Of a DNA stretch of 64,000 bases, positions 37,286-46,100 are shown in pieces. The translations under genes were made by a program, and so were the position numbers. Under the pieces are notes generated by a model. It saw nothing but the letters and a program-made list of their open reading frames with translations. It was not told the origin of the DNA and did no database searches. This stretch comes from an uncultured Cytophagales bacterium. Lineage in GTDB: Bacteria > Bacteroidota > Bacteroidia > Cytophagales > Cyclobacteriaceae. The stretch spans positions 310,001 through 374,000 of the forward strand of contig CAJXNP010000002.1 in NCBI GenBank assembly GCA_913057175.1. Reading direction: 5' to 3'. The first letter of the stretch is position 1. Every line of letters begins with the position of its first letter.

Positions 37286-38695
37286 TCAGTTTTTAATTAT
37301 TTTTTTAGAAAATCTTTTTCCGTTCACTGTTATAATTATTTTATACAGTCCGTTTTTAATATTTAAATCAGGAATATAAATTTCAGAGTTTTCCCCAATC
37401 CCTTGATAAGTAGTTGAATGTATCGTTTTACCATTTATATCGATTATGTCAACCTGGACGGGTGAAATAAATATCCTATTAAATTCAATCTTAATCCTAC
37501 CTTTTGTTGGGTTGGGGTAAATATTAAAATAATTAGAATAAGTGTCAGATGCATTATAATACTTAATAAGCAAGGCCAAACCCAACATTACACTACCAAG
37601 CGTTTCTCCATTATCTACTTCAATTGTCTTGTCATTCTTAATTAAGTCAGAAAATAAATTCAATACCAAATGACTTAAATTAGGATCAACCTCTGCCAGA
37701 TAAAGCCATCGTCCAAGTTGTAGTTGATATTCATTAAAGCTCCCCGTACCATCAACATTTCTACTCGTTTTGTTAGGTGTCTTAAATATATTATATCTGA
37801 TAGTATTTGATATTCGAATCAAATCTTCTTCGGTAAAGACTATACCATTTTTATAACATTCATAGGCAAAACCGACATTTAAGGCTGCGTGAGAAATATC
37901 TTCCCCAAAGTTTCTTTCATCCGAATATGTCCAGTAGTATGAATAATTATTAGAATCAAAAAACCTGGTTTTTATATGGACCGCAATTTTATTGGCTTTT
38001 TTATAATATTCTTCATTACCTGTTGTTAAATAAAGATAGATCAAGGTGCGGCCAATAGCGCTTTGTTGATTTTTAGGCAATATTTCTCCAGCATGACCAA
38101 AATACATTTTAGCTAATTTATCCCTACGAAATCTATATGCTCCTGAACCTTCATCCCATTGATCATCATGCGCTAATACTGTTTTTTCAACCTCTTCAAT
38201 AAGGAATAAGCTTATATGTTCGAATGACTTATTGGCGAAAATTTTATCGCAACTCTCGGCTTTCAAATAACTTAAACTCTTATCTTGTTGGATTAAGTAT
38301 GCAAATTTAATCATCGGATAGGTTATCATACCACTATGTACAATCCATGCATAGGGTCGATTATTTGAATACTTTGTGCTTACCCATGTTGCACCTGATA
38401 TATTTCTATAATCAATTCTATTTGCAACATCATCTCTCTCGTCTATTATATTTTCGACGTGGAAAGCAACTTTCTGTAAATAATCAACATCATTTGTACT
38501 CTCATACATTACAAGATAGGATGATAATAAATAACTTTGATCCCAAGCAAAGAACCCACTTAGATTATTGTATTCTGTCAAACTTACGCCATTCATCCAT
38601 TCCCTTTCCAAATTTTCATAGGCATTTAATAATTCCTTGTTATTATTATTCTTATAAGAAAATATGATTAAAAGTAGACAGCCAAAAAATTTCAT
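37286..38695 (-). CDS. Secreted alpha/alpha-toroid protein with type IX sorting domain
   Basis: 469 residues, the only minus-strand gene inside the polysaccharide locus. A short hydrophobic N-terminus (MKFFGCLLLIIFS) serves as the probable signal. Residues about 25-380 are rich in aromatic, helical repeats (FFAWDQSYLLSSYLVMYES, SAIGRTLIYLYLTTGN, SHAALNVGFAYECYKNG) like six-hairpin glycosidases, polysaccharide lyases or glucuronyl C5-epimerases; no family is certain. The last 80 residues are a T9SS type A sorting domain (YFNIYPNPTKGRIKIEF ... GLYKIIITVNGKRFSKKIIK). It is likely exported to the surface to cut or modify the polymer made here. Confidence 0.75.
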   Translation of the reverse strand: MKFFGCLLLIIFSYKNNNNKELLNAYENLEREWMNGVSLTEYNNLSGFFAWDQSYLLSSYLVMYESTNDVDYLQKVAFHVENIIDERDDVANRIDYRNISGATWVSTKYSNNRPYAWIVHSGMITYPMIKFAYLIQQDKSLSYLKAESCDKIFANKSFEHISLFLIEEVEKTVLAHDDQWDEGSGAYRFRRDKLAKMYFGHAGEILPKNQQSAIGRTLIYLYLTTGNEEYYKKANKIAVHIKTRFFDSNNYSYYWTYSDERNFGEDISHAALNVGFAYECYKNGIVFTEEDLIRISNTIRYNIFKTPNKTSRNVDGTGSFNEYQLQLGRWLYLAEVDPNLSHLVLNLFSDLIKNDKTIEVDNGETLGSVMLGLALLIKYYNASDTYSNYFNIYPNPTKGRIKIEFNRIFISPVQVDIIDINGKTIHSTTYQGIGENSEIYIPDLNIKNGLYKIIITVNGKRFSKKIIKN

Positions 38696-39028
38696 ATAAT
38701 GTTATTTTTTTAGGAACAAAAAAATATTACGAAGTTGAAACATAATTGAAGTAGTTTAAAAAAAACAGTAGTTTCAACTTTTCAAAATAGTTAGTATTAA
38801 AAAGTCTTTTAACAAATTATCCAAAAATAAAACCATCCTCAATATATTATTATTAATTATTTCTATCAACCAAAATTTTACTTGGACACTAAAAGATGCC
38901 TTTCATAATAAACTAATTTTGACATCGCTTTTGTTTCTAATTTAGGGTTCGTAAAAGAATACAAAGAAATATCCAATTAAATTATTTTTAAAAAATATAA
39001 TTTATTATTCATTAAATTCCCATCACAT
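38696..39028. other. 333-bp divergent AT-rich gap
   Basis: No ORF with support. A TAATTTTG (38914-38921) on the plus strand and a TATTTTTG (38829-38822) on the minus strand match the -7 consensus, but neither has a TTG at 17-23 nt, so divergent promoters are only possible. The region separates the T9SS gene and the beta-propeller gene. Confidence 0.35.
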
Positions 39029-40228
39029 ATGAAATTTTACAAAAACTTATTCATCTATAAAAAGGCAGTGATATTAAAGGATAGGTTATTAATGCTGAAA
39101 TATTTTGATGGAGTTAAATTAGACTTAAAATACAAATACGATATTATTAAATTAATAAATTATGAAAATACATTTTTTGGATATTATGATTTAAGCCCAT
39201 TTAACCCAAAGGATTCTTCAATTGTTACACTGCATGCTAATAATTACTCTAGTCGTAATAAACCTGATGGAAAATCAACAAGTACGATTTTTGTTTTCGA
39301 CATTAATTCAAGAGAATTCCAAGAGGTTGGTACGACTAAAGCCTGGAACTGGCAGCAAGGTAGTAGGCTTTCCTGGATCGATAAAGAACACCTATTATAT
39401 AATGTGTACAATGATAAATCACATAATTATGAGATGAAAGTGGTAAATATTATTACAAAAGAAATTTTTAAATACCCAATTACATTTCAAGCATTTAAAT
39501 CGAATCATGAAGTCTTAGGGATTGATTATAAAATTTTGGCGTCTTTAAGACCAGATTACGGTTATTTTTGCCATAATGACAATGAACCTAAATGTAAGGA
39601 TGGAGGGATTTGGTGTCATAATATGAATACAAATCAAAATACTCGAATAGTTTCAGCAGCTGAGATAGCCAGCGAATTAAATTTAAATATAAATAGTGAT
39701 AATTATTGGATAAACCATGTACTGGTATCGCCTGACAAGTTTAAGTTTATATTTTTGTTCAGATATATAAGTTCAGGAAATACATTTCATAATTTGGTTC
39801 TCTACGACTTTAAAACAGAATCATATAAAATCATCCTCAAGAATGTAATCAGTCATTATTGCTGGAAAGACAATGAAAGCTTTATCTATTGGGGTCGACA
39901 ACCTCAACCAGGTTATTACTTATATAATTTAAATAAGTCCACAAATAAAACATTATTTGAAAATATCGAAGATGGGCATCCTTCTTATATAAACAAAAAT
40001 AGATTTTTGACAGATACCTATCCATTAAAAGACAGAAAACGAAAGTTATACTATCTAAATATTGAAAGTAAAAAATCTGAATTAGTGGGGAAATTTTTTG
40101 AAGATCCAATCTTTAGATACGAAATAAGATGTGATTTACATCCTAGTATATCATTTGATCATAAGTACATTCAAATTGATTCTAATTTTAACAATAAAAG
40201 AAATTTTATCTTACTGTATAATGAATAA
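39029..40228 (+). CDS. Cytosolic beta-propeller-like protein of unknown function
   Basis: 399 residues, no signal peptide or membrane segment. Repeated beta-strand blocks such as SRLSWIDKEHLLYNVYN, HVLVSPDKFKFIFLFRY and HYCWKDNESFIYWGR, with GHPSYINKNRFLTDTY, resemble TolB/oligogalacturonate-lyase-like propellers. The RCDLHPSISFDHKYIQIDS block is typical of the last blade. I do not recognise a defined family. It lies among glycosyltransferases and overlaps the next one by 8 bp, so it probably works in polymer assembly or modification. Confidence 0.6.
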   Translation: MKFYKNLFIYKKAVILKDRLLMLKYFDGVKLDLKYKYDIIKLINYENTFFGYYDLSPFNPKDSSIVTLHANNYSSRNKPDGKSTSTIFVFDINSREFQEVGTTKAWNWQQGSRLSWIDKEHLLYNVYNDKSHNYEMKVVNIITKEIFKYPITFQAFKSNHEVLGIDYKILASLRPDYGYFCHNDNEPKCKDGGIWCHNMNTNQNTRIVSAAEIASELNLNINSDNYWINHVLVSPDKFKFIFLFRYISSGNTFHNLVLYDFKTESYKIILKNVISHYCWKDNESFIYWGRQPQPGYYLYNLNKSTNKTLFENIEDGHPSYINKNRFLTDTYPLKDRKRKLYYLNIESKKSELVGKFFEDPIFRYEIRCDLHPSISFDHKYIQIDSNFNNKRNFILLYNE

Positions 40229-41426
40229 AAAAAAACTTGTAATAGTATCCTATTATTTTCCACCATTTAACAACATAGCAAGTAGGAGATGGGCTGAAAT
40301 GCTTCCCCAACTTTACCATCATTTTGATATTTATGTTTTTACAACCAATGCAGAAGGTGAACTTGAAATACCTGCAAAATTAGCTAACATCATAAGATTT
40401 GAAAATATTTTCCTTAAAGGAGATAACACTAAAAAATCAAAAAGATCAGTCTCTAAACAATTTCTTTATAATATTCGCAAGGGATTAAGAACACTTGATT
40501 CCACCTTCTTAAACTTTTATTTAAAAAATCGAATATCTTTTTCTTCAAACATACAAAAAATAAACCCTGATTACATTATTACATCTGTAGGTCCATTTTC
40601 CTCGGCACTATTCGGCTTGAGATCGAAAAGGTTAATAAGTAAAATTAAATGGATTGTTGATATAAGGGATAGTATCTCATTATATCCTCACTTTAAGAGA
40701 GGTTTTATTAAAAGAAAATTAGACAGGTTTATCGATTATTCAATTATTGCCAAATCTGATTCAGTAATAACTGTTAGCGATTCTCTTGCAGAGATATTTT
40801 CTGATTTTTATTTAACAAAAGTTCATGTGATTTACAATGGTTATTCTGAGCCTATAAATGATAAATCTTTTAATATTAAACAAGATGATTCTCGAAAAGT
40901 AATATTTTATGGTGGCAAAATTTATGAGCATCAATTAAAATCATTCGAAATATTATGCGATGCCATTTCAAAATCCATTGTTAAGTACAAAATAATGATG
41001 CGATTGGTTAATCATGAATACAAAAATAACATATTGTCAATTTCAAAAAATTTCAAAGTGGATATTGAGGTCTTACCTCAAGTTTCAGATCAACTTTTTA
41101 AGGAGGAAGCAAACAATGCTGATATTTTACTAATTTTGGAAAGTGTTGAATACAATAATAAAATTGGAAAAGGAACATTGACTGGAAAGTTGTTTAATTA
41201 TTTGCCATTAGATGGTCCAATCTTATCAGTTTGCAGATTAGATTCTGATATTAATATAATACTAAAAAGGACAAAAAGAGGAGTTGTTTATGACAATGTT
41301 GATAACATTAAAAAATTTCTTGATTTAGTAAAAAGAGAGTCATTTATTGGAAATAATTCAGTTACTAACTATTCACGAACAGCTCAAGCAAATCAGTTGA
41401 TCCGCTTATTAAATGAGCTTAAATAA
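40221..41426 (+). CDS. GT-B glycosyltransferase, family 4-like
   Basis: 401 residues from ATG 40221; an open extension to 40131 lies inside the upstream gene and is not used. N-terminus LVIVSYYFPPFNNIASRRW is the classical GT4 opening. WIVDIRDSISLYPHF with SDSVITVSDSLAEIF, VHVIYNGYSEP and GKLFNYLPLDGPIL follow in the usual order. It is cytoplasmic and adds a sugar to the repeat unit. It overlaps both neighbours (8 and 14 bp), suggesting translational coupling. Confidence 0.82.
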   Translation: MNKKKLVIVSYYFPPFNNIASRRWAEMLPQLYHHFDIYVFTTNAEGELEIPAKLANIIRFENIFLKGDNTKKSKRSVSKQFLYNIRKGLRTLDSTFLNFYLKNRISFSSNIQKINPDYIITSVGPFSSALFGLRSKRLISKIKWIVDIRDSISLYPHFKRGFIKRKLDRFIDYSIIAKSDSVITVSDSLAEIFSDFYLTKVHVIYNGYSEPINDKSFNIKQDDSRKVIFYGGKIYEHQLKSFEILCDAISKSIVKYKIMMRLVNHEYKNNILSISKNFKVDIEVLPQVSDQLFKEEANNADILLILESVEYNNKIGKGTLTGKLFNYLPLDGPILSVCRLDSDINIILKRTKRGVVYDNVDNIKKFLDLVKRESFIGNNSVTNYSRTAQANQLIRLLNELK

Positions 41427-42555
41427 TTTAATCGTACTAACCATTCTTTTTGGCCTTTTTGTACTATCAGGATATGATCATAGAACACTATATTTCCTCT
41501 ATCCATTCCTTGGCGCACTATTTTTGTTATACAATAATTTCAAACTAAAGGGGCATCCTACACTATTAATTAGATATTTTATCCCATTTTGCATAATATT
41601 TTGCTTCCAAATTTTGCTCTATTTTGAGGGCTGGTTTTCAGTTCAAGGATTCCTAAGGTATATAGTTTACTTATTACTGTTCATTTTTATTTATAATGTT
41701 GATAGCTTAACATTAAGATTATTTATTAAATTAATTACAATCTTACTTTTTATTTCCATTCCCTATGGCTTTTATGTATCACAAATTCAACATAGTCGGT
41801 TTGAATTTATTTTTGATCACTCTAACCACTTAGCGTATGTATGTGTGTTACTGACTTTATATTTCCTGGTACTTTTCAAGAGTACAAAAGCCAAAAAATA
41901 TGCTTTTATTGCTTTAATTGGAATCGTAATCCTTTTTTCTAAAAGTACAGGAGGCTTATTAACATATTCAATACTAATTATTTATAATATATTTGGACGG
42001 AATATGGGAGGGGTATTTAAAAAATTGGTAATAATCGTACCAACAGTATTTTTGCTTATTGTATTAATGTCACTTTCAGATCGATTCATTCAACAACTTG
42101 CCTTTTTAGAATATTATAATTTTTCATTTATACTTGAAAGAGTTGAAGGACATCAAGCAGGTGGGGTTGGTTCTGGACTTTGGAGAATAATCCATTGGTT
42201 GTCAATTTTAGCAAATTTTTTTAATGAACACATTATCAAAATATTATTTGGTTTAGGGTTCGATACAATGACGAGAGGGCACTATCATTACAGTTTTATG
42301 ATTACAGACCCTCATAACGATTTTGTTAAAATTTTTGTAGAAATAGGAATTATTGGTTTTATAATATTTCTTTATCTCTACAGAAAATTCATTCTTTATA
42401 TACCTAAAACTTATTATTTTTTGATAGTAACTTTAGTTCCTATGATGTTAGGTAACATAATAGTTAATTTTCCTTATATGTTTGTATTTACTATTATAAT
42501 AGTGATACTTCTTAAAGAGAAATATGGACAATATAGCCCTAGTTACACCACTTAA
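41413..42555 (+). CDS. Wzy-like O-antigen/exopolysaccharide polymerase
   Basis: 380 residues with about ten hydrophobic segments and a large periplasmic loop near residues 225-300 that ends in DPHNDFVKIFVEIG, the PHNxFL-type signature of the Wzy_C/O-antigen ligase family. It polymerises repeat units on the periplasmic face. With only one such gene in the locus it is the likely polymerase rather than a ligase. It overlaps the glycosyltransferases on both sides. Confidence 0.78.
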   Translation: MSLNNLIVLTILFGLFVLSGYDHRTLYFLYPFLGALFLLYNNFKLKGHPTLLIRYFIPFCIIFCFQILLYFEGWFSVQGFLRYIVYLLLFIFIYNVDSLTLRLFIKLITILLFISIPYGFYVSQIQHSRFEFIFDHSNHLAYVCVLLTLYFLVLFKSTKAKKYAFIALIGIVILFSKSTGGLLTYSILIIYNIFGRNMGGVFKKLVIIVPTVFLLIVLMSLSDRFIQQLAFLEYYNFSFILERVEGHQAGGVGSGLWRIIHWLSILANFFNEHIIKILFGLGFDTMTRGHYHYSFMITDPHNDFVKIFVEIGIIGFIIFLYLYRKFILYIPKTYYFLIVTLVPMMLGNIIVNFPYMFVFTIIIVILLKEKYGQYSPSYTT

Positions 42556-43360
42556 AGATGAAATTAAAAATATAGACCGTCTAATTAAGTCTATATCAAA
42601 TCAATCAATCAAAATTCACACCTGGATTATACTTGAAAATGACAGTACTGATGGTAGCAAGGAGAAATTAAGTAAAATAAATTCAATCCCAAATGTTGAA
42701 AATTTTGAAGTTCTTAATTTGGAATTACCTAACAAAGAATATGCATTGGGAACCAAATATGCTTCTATAATTGAAACAGGATTTAATCAACTAAAACAAG
42801 AGAATTATTTTGAATCATTGGATTTCATAGGAATATTAGATAGCGACATCTTTGTGGAAAAGGATTATTATAAAAAGTTAATCCAATCTTTCATCAACAA
42901 CCCCAAATTAGGTATCACAAGTGGCCGGATTATAGATGAAAAAGGCAATTATGATCTTGCCAGCAAAAAATGGGTCCGGGGAGGTTGTAGATTGTGGAAA
43001 AAAGAATGCTTTGTTGATGCAGGATATATCGTTGGCCCTTCAGCTGATACACTATCAACCGCTAAAGCCAGAATCAAAAAATGGGAAGTTTACCCAACAG
43101 ATGCAATTGCGATTTCCAGGCAAGTTGGTTCCAGGGTAAATTATAGTTACTATGCAAAGTCAGCTTATTTTAGAGGGCACACTTTGTTATATATGATTTT
43201 AAAAGCAATTGTATTGCTATTCAAAGGCCACCCACAAAAATCGGTTGAATATGTTAAAAGCTACTTGATTGAATACAAAAACAAATCAGAAAGAATAAAC
43301 GATGTAGAGTTAAGAAACTATTTTAAAAATTATTTAGTCAATAAGGTTTTTAACAAATAG
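42524..43360 (+). CDS. GT-A glycosyltransferase, family 2
   Basis: 278 residues: ALVTPLKDEIKNIDRLIKSI, IILENDSTDGSKEKL, and the metal-binding DSD in GILDSDIFVEKDYY. Family 2 enzymes invert and use a nucleotide-sugar with Mg or Mn in the cytoplasm. Its ATG overlaps the polymerase gene by 32 bp. A gap of 131 bp follows before the Alg14-like gene. Confidence 0.85.
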   Translation: MDNIALVTPLKDEIKNIDRLIKSISNQSIKIHTWIILENDSTDGSKEKLSKINSIPNVENFEVLNLELPNKEYALGTKYASIIETGFNQLKQENYFESLDFIGILDSDIFVEKDYYKKLIQSFINNPKLGITSGRIIDEKGNYDLASKKWVRGGCRLWKKECFVDAGYIVGPSADTLSTAKARIKKWEVYPTDAIAISRQVGSRVNYSYYAKSAYFRGHTLLYMILKAIVLLFKGHPQKSVEYVKSYLIEYKNKSERINDVELRNYFKNYLVNKVFNK

Positions 43361-43451
43361 TGTTCTACCAATACTCGGGCGTTTGAAAAGTTTTAATATT
43401 TACTAAAGAGAATGAATTCACAAAATATGTTTTATTCAAGGACTCAATTTC

Positions 43452-43485
43452 TTGCGCAATTATTAAAATCGGATGATTAATTTTG
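43452..43485 (+). promoter_or_regulatory. Candidate promoter before the Alg14-like gene
   Basis: TTG (43452-43454), 23 nt, and TAATTTTG (43478-43485). The predicted start site would fall at or next to the ATG at 43492, so either a leaderless transcript or a chance match. Confidence 0.35.
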
Positions 43486-43491
43486 CTACAA

Positions 43492-43938
43492 ATGAAAAAA
43501 CTTATCGCAATAGCATCAGTTGGGGGGCATTGGGTTCAACTCTTAAGGTTGAGGCCTGCTTTTTTAGATTTTAACGTTATATATGTTTCAACTCATAAAA
43601 ATCTAAAAGAAACAGTTAATGATAAGACGTTTTATTTAGTTACTGATGCAAACAGATGGGACAAAATAAAACTTTTGATTTGTTTTTGGGAGGTGCTTAA
43701 AATAATGGTAAAAGAAAAACCGGATGCTGTTATAACAACAGGTGCTGCCCCGGGACTCTGTGGAATCATAATTGCCAGATTTATCGGGATTAAATCTATC
43801 TGGGTTGATAGCATTGCAAACGTTGAAGAATTATCATTGAGCGGAAAGATTGCATTAAAATTTGCAAATAAAGTGTATACACAATGGCCAGAAGTTTCTG
43901 ACTCGAAAGTTCTGTATTTTGGAAATGTATTGTCATGA
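43492..43938 (+). CDS. Alg14/PssD-like glycosyltransferase subunit
   Basis: 148 residues from ATG 43492 (an in-frame TTG lies at 43483). KKLIAIASVGGHWVQLLRLRP at the N-terminus and VITTGAAPGLCGIIIARF are the Alg14/EpsE-type motifs. The protein is the acceptor-binding and membrane-anchoring half of a two-subunit GT28 enzyme; its partner is the next gene, which overlaps it by ATGA. Confidence 0.85.
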   Translation: MKKLIAIASVGGHWVQLLRLRPAFLDFNVIYVSTHKNLKETVNDKTFYLVTDANRWDKIKLLICFWEVLKIMVKEKPDAVITTGAAPGLCGIIIARFIGIKSIWVDSIANVEELSLSGKIALKFANKVYTQWPEVSDSKVLYFGNVLS

Positions 43939-44423
43939 TATTTTTAACTATAGGCACCCAGGAACCTTTCGATAGATTAATTAAAACTGTTGATAATTTA
44001 GCAGGTCAGTATAAAAATTATCGATTTGTTGCTCAGGTAAATTCATCAAAATACGAAATAAAGAACATGGAGTATTTTGATTTTATATCTCCACATGAAT
44101 TTGATCATATTTTTAAGGAATCAAAATTGATAATCAGTCATGCTGGAATGGGTACAATTATTTCAGCCCTGACTAACAAAAAACCGCTAATTATCATGCC
44201 AAGATTAGCTAATTTAGGAGAACATCGCAATGATCACCAAATTGCAACAGCAAAAAAAATCAAAGAATTAGGATATGTTTATGTGGCACTGGATGAGGCT
44301 GAATTAGCTGCAAATATTAATAACTTACTCACACAATCAGAAATTCCTATCAAAAAAGAAATTGGAAGTTTTGCATCTGAGAAATTAACTTCTTCAATAC
44401 GCAATTATTTGGATGAAATTTGA
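43935..44423 (+). CDS. Alg13/PssE-like glycosyltransferase catalytic subunit
   Basis: 162 residues: IFLTIGTQEPFDRLIKTVD and SKLIISHAGMGTIISAL with RLANLGEHRNDHQIATA are the GT28 C-terminal nucleotide-sugar-binding motifs. Together with the Alg14-like protein it makes one GT-B enzyme split over two chains, as in bacterial exopolysaccharide loci and the eukaryotic Alg13/14 GlcNAc transferase. The donor is probably a UDP-sugar. Confidence 0.87.
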   Translation: MIFLTIGTQEPFDRLIKTVDNLAGQYKNYRFVAQVNSSKYEIKNMEYFDFISPHEFDHIFKESKLIISHAGMGTIISALTNKKPLIIMPRLANLGEHRNDHQIATAKKIKELGYVYVALDEAELAANINNLLTQSEIPIKKEIGSFASEKLTSSIRNYLDEI

Positions 44424-44468
44424 TCCCTTAATGTTTTAAATAAATGTGATAACTTTGTCGCTAAAATA

Positions 44469-45845
44469 ATGACTCATAGGTACTCTAAATATCTCAAAGA
44501 AATCAATCTAACAGGTGATATTCTATTTCTAAATATAGCTTTTCTATTTATTTATTTTTTAGCATTTAATACTCTCTCAACAATATTCAAAAGTCGATAT
44601 TTCGAACTTCAGCTATTTTTTAACATTTCCTGGATTGTATCAGCATACATACTGAATGTTCATGATAATTCCCGAACACTTTCTTTTGAAAAAATTCTCA
44701 AAAGACTGTTAAATGCATTGGGGCTTTATCTCTTACTCATCTTTGCCTTTTTGGGGATAAAAAGTGGCGCTATAAACAAATTATATGTATTTCAAGCTTA
44801 TGTAGCCACTTCCCTTGCCGTTATTACATTTAATTTTGGACTATTACTATTCTTAAAATATTATCGAAAGATTGGTTATAATTATAGAAGGGTACTTATT
44901 GCCGGCTATGGAGAAATGTCAACAGAACTTCGCAAATTCTTTACTTTTCATCCAGAGCACGGATATAAGTTCATGGGATATTTTGATGACCATTTTTCAT
45001 CTCCAATCATACGAGGGAAAATAAATCAGATTAAAAAAGCAGCCCTTGAAAAGGAAATCGATGAGATCTATTGCTTGCTACCCTATATGGATCCAAAACA
45101 GGTTAGAGATTTGATTAATTTTGGAGAGGACAATTTTATTAAAGTCAGGGTAGTCCCTGATTTTCGGGGTTTTCCATTCAAAGGGGTTGAAGTACAGCTT
45201 TATGATTTCATTCCTGTACTCGACTTTCGGCCAATTCCTTTGGATGACTCTTTTAATAATCTATTAAAAAGAGGTTTTGATGTTTTGTTCTCTTTGCTCG
45301 CCATGATTTTCATTATGAGTTGGGCGTTCCCAATTATCGCATTGATCATTATGGTAGAATCCAAAGGACCCGCGTTGTTTAAACAAAAAAGATCCGGGAA
45401 GAGTAATCAGCCGTTTGTTTGCTATAAGTTCCGAACCATGAAGGTGAACACAGAAGCTGATAGCAAACAAGCCACAAAAGATGATTTGAGGATCACTAAA
45501 TTTGGTGCCTTTCTCAGAAAGACAAACATGGACGAATTGCCACAATTCGTTAATGTCCTAAAAGGAGATATGTCAGTAGTTGGCCCAAGACCTCACATGA
45601 TCAAACATACCGAGGAGTTTTCCAGGGCAGTAGATAAGTTTATGCTACGACATTCCATTAAACCAGGAATCACCGGTCTGGCACAAGCCAAAGGTTATCG
45701 GGGAGAAACCAATACGGACATGAAAATTAAAAACCGCGTGAAACTGGATCGCTTTTACGTAGAAAACTGGTCATTACTTTTTGATTTCAAGATCATTGTC
45801 ATGACTATTTCTTCTATGATAAAAGGAGATGAAAATGCCTACTGA
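44469..45845 (+). CDS. Polyprenyl-phosphate sugar-1-phosphate transferase (WbaP/WcaJ-like)
   Basis: 458 residues: four N-terminal membrane segments (about 15-130), a CoA-binding-type Rossmann domain (about 140-250, VLIAGYGEMSTELRK), a re-entrant helix near 273-295 and the catalytic C-domain with FKQKRSGKSNQPFVCYKFRTM, TNMDELPQFVNVLKGDMS and VGPRPHM. It starts each repeat unit by transferring hexose-1-phosphate to undecaprenyl phosphate. Its N-terminal half is AT-rich like the preceding genes and its C-terminal half is not, so a recombination boundary may lie inside it. Confidence 0.9.
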   Translation: MTHRYSKYLKEINLTGDILFLNIAFLFIYFLAFNTLSTIFKSRYFELQLFFNISWIVSAYILNVHDNSRTLSFEKILKRLLNALGLYLLLIFAFLGIKSGAINKLYVFQAYVATSLAVITFNFGLLLFLKYYRKIGYNYRRVLIAGYGEMSTELRKFFTFHPEHGYKFMGYFDDHFSSPIIRGKINQIKKAALEKEIDEIYCLLPYMDPKQVRDLINFGEDNFIKVRVVPDFRGFPFKGVEVQLYDFIPVLDFRPIPLDDSFNNLLKRGFDVLFSLLAMIFIMSWAFPIIALIIMVESKGPALFKQKRSGKSNQPFVCYKFRTMKVNTEADSKQATKDDLRITKFGAFLRKTNMDELPQFVNVLKGDMSVVGPRPHMIKHTEEFSRAVDKFMLRHSIKPGITGLAQAKGYRGETNTDMKIKNRVKLDRFYVENWSLLFDFKIIVMTISSMIKGDENAY

Positions 45846-45865
45846 GGATTTGGGATTTTGGAAAT

Positions 45866-45921
45866 CGGATTTCGGATTTCGGATTTCGGATTTCGGATTT
45901 CGGATTTCGGATTTCGGATTT
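45866..45921. repeat. Tandem heptamer array, 8 x CGGATTT
   Basis: Eight perfect consecutive copies of the 7-mer CGGATTT, 21 bp after the stop of the sugar-phosphate transferase gene and 180 bp before wzi. The preceding GGATTTGGGATTTTGGAAAT looks like decayed copies. Such arrays can change length by slippage. Confidence 0.9.
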
Positions 45922-45942
45922 TAGTTAGTCAGATAATGTGCT

Positions 45943-45960
45943 CAATTTGATTTCAAATTG
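45943..45960. terminator. Small inverted repeat after the heptamer array
   Basis: CAATTTG-ATTT-CAAATTG, 7-bp stem and 4-nt loop, followed by an A/T-rich tract with TTAATTTTAATTAA. It may end the long polysaccharide transcript, but it lacks a clean T run. Confidence 0.35.
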
Positions 45961-46066
45961 CAATCATTAATTTTAATTAAAAGAAATTTTAACAATGAAA
46001 TTGAACTTTAAATTGAATAACTGAAAATTGTAAACCATAAAAAAGATCAACACTATTTAGGCTGTT

Positions 46067-46091
46067 TACCGAATACCGATCACCGATTACC
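46067..46091. repeat. Degenerate heptamer tract before wzi
   Basis: TACCGAA, TACCGAT, CACCGAT and the start of a fourth unit, ending 9 bp before the wzi ATG. It has the same 7-nt period as the array at 45866 and lies where a leader or ribosome-entry region would be. Confidence 0.5.
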
Positions 46092-46100
46092 AAAAACATC

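Noticed and set aside
45866-45921. Heptamer array as a possible CRISPR
   Set aside because: Units are 7 nt with no spacers and no cas genes are present; it is a simple tandem repeat.
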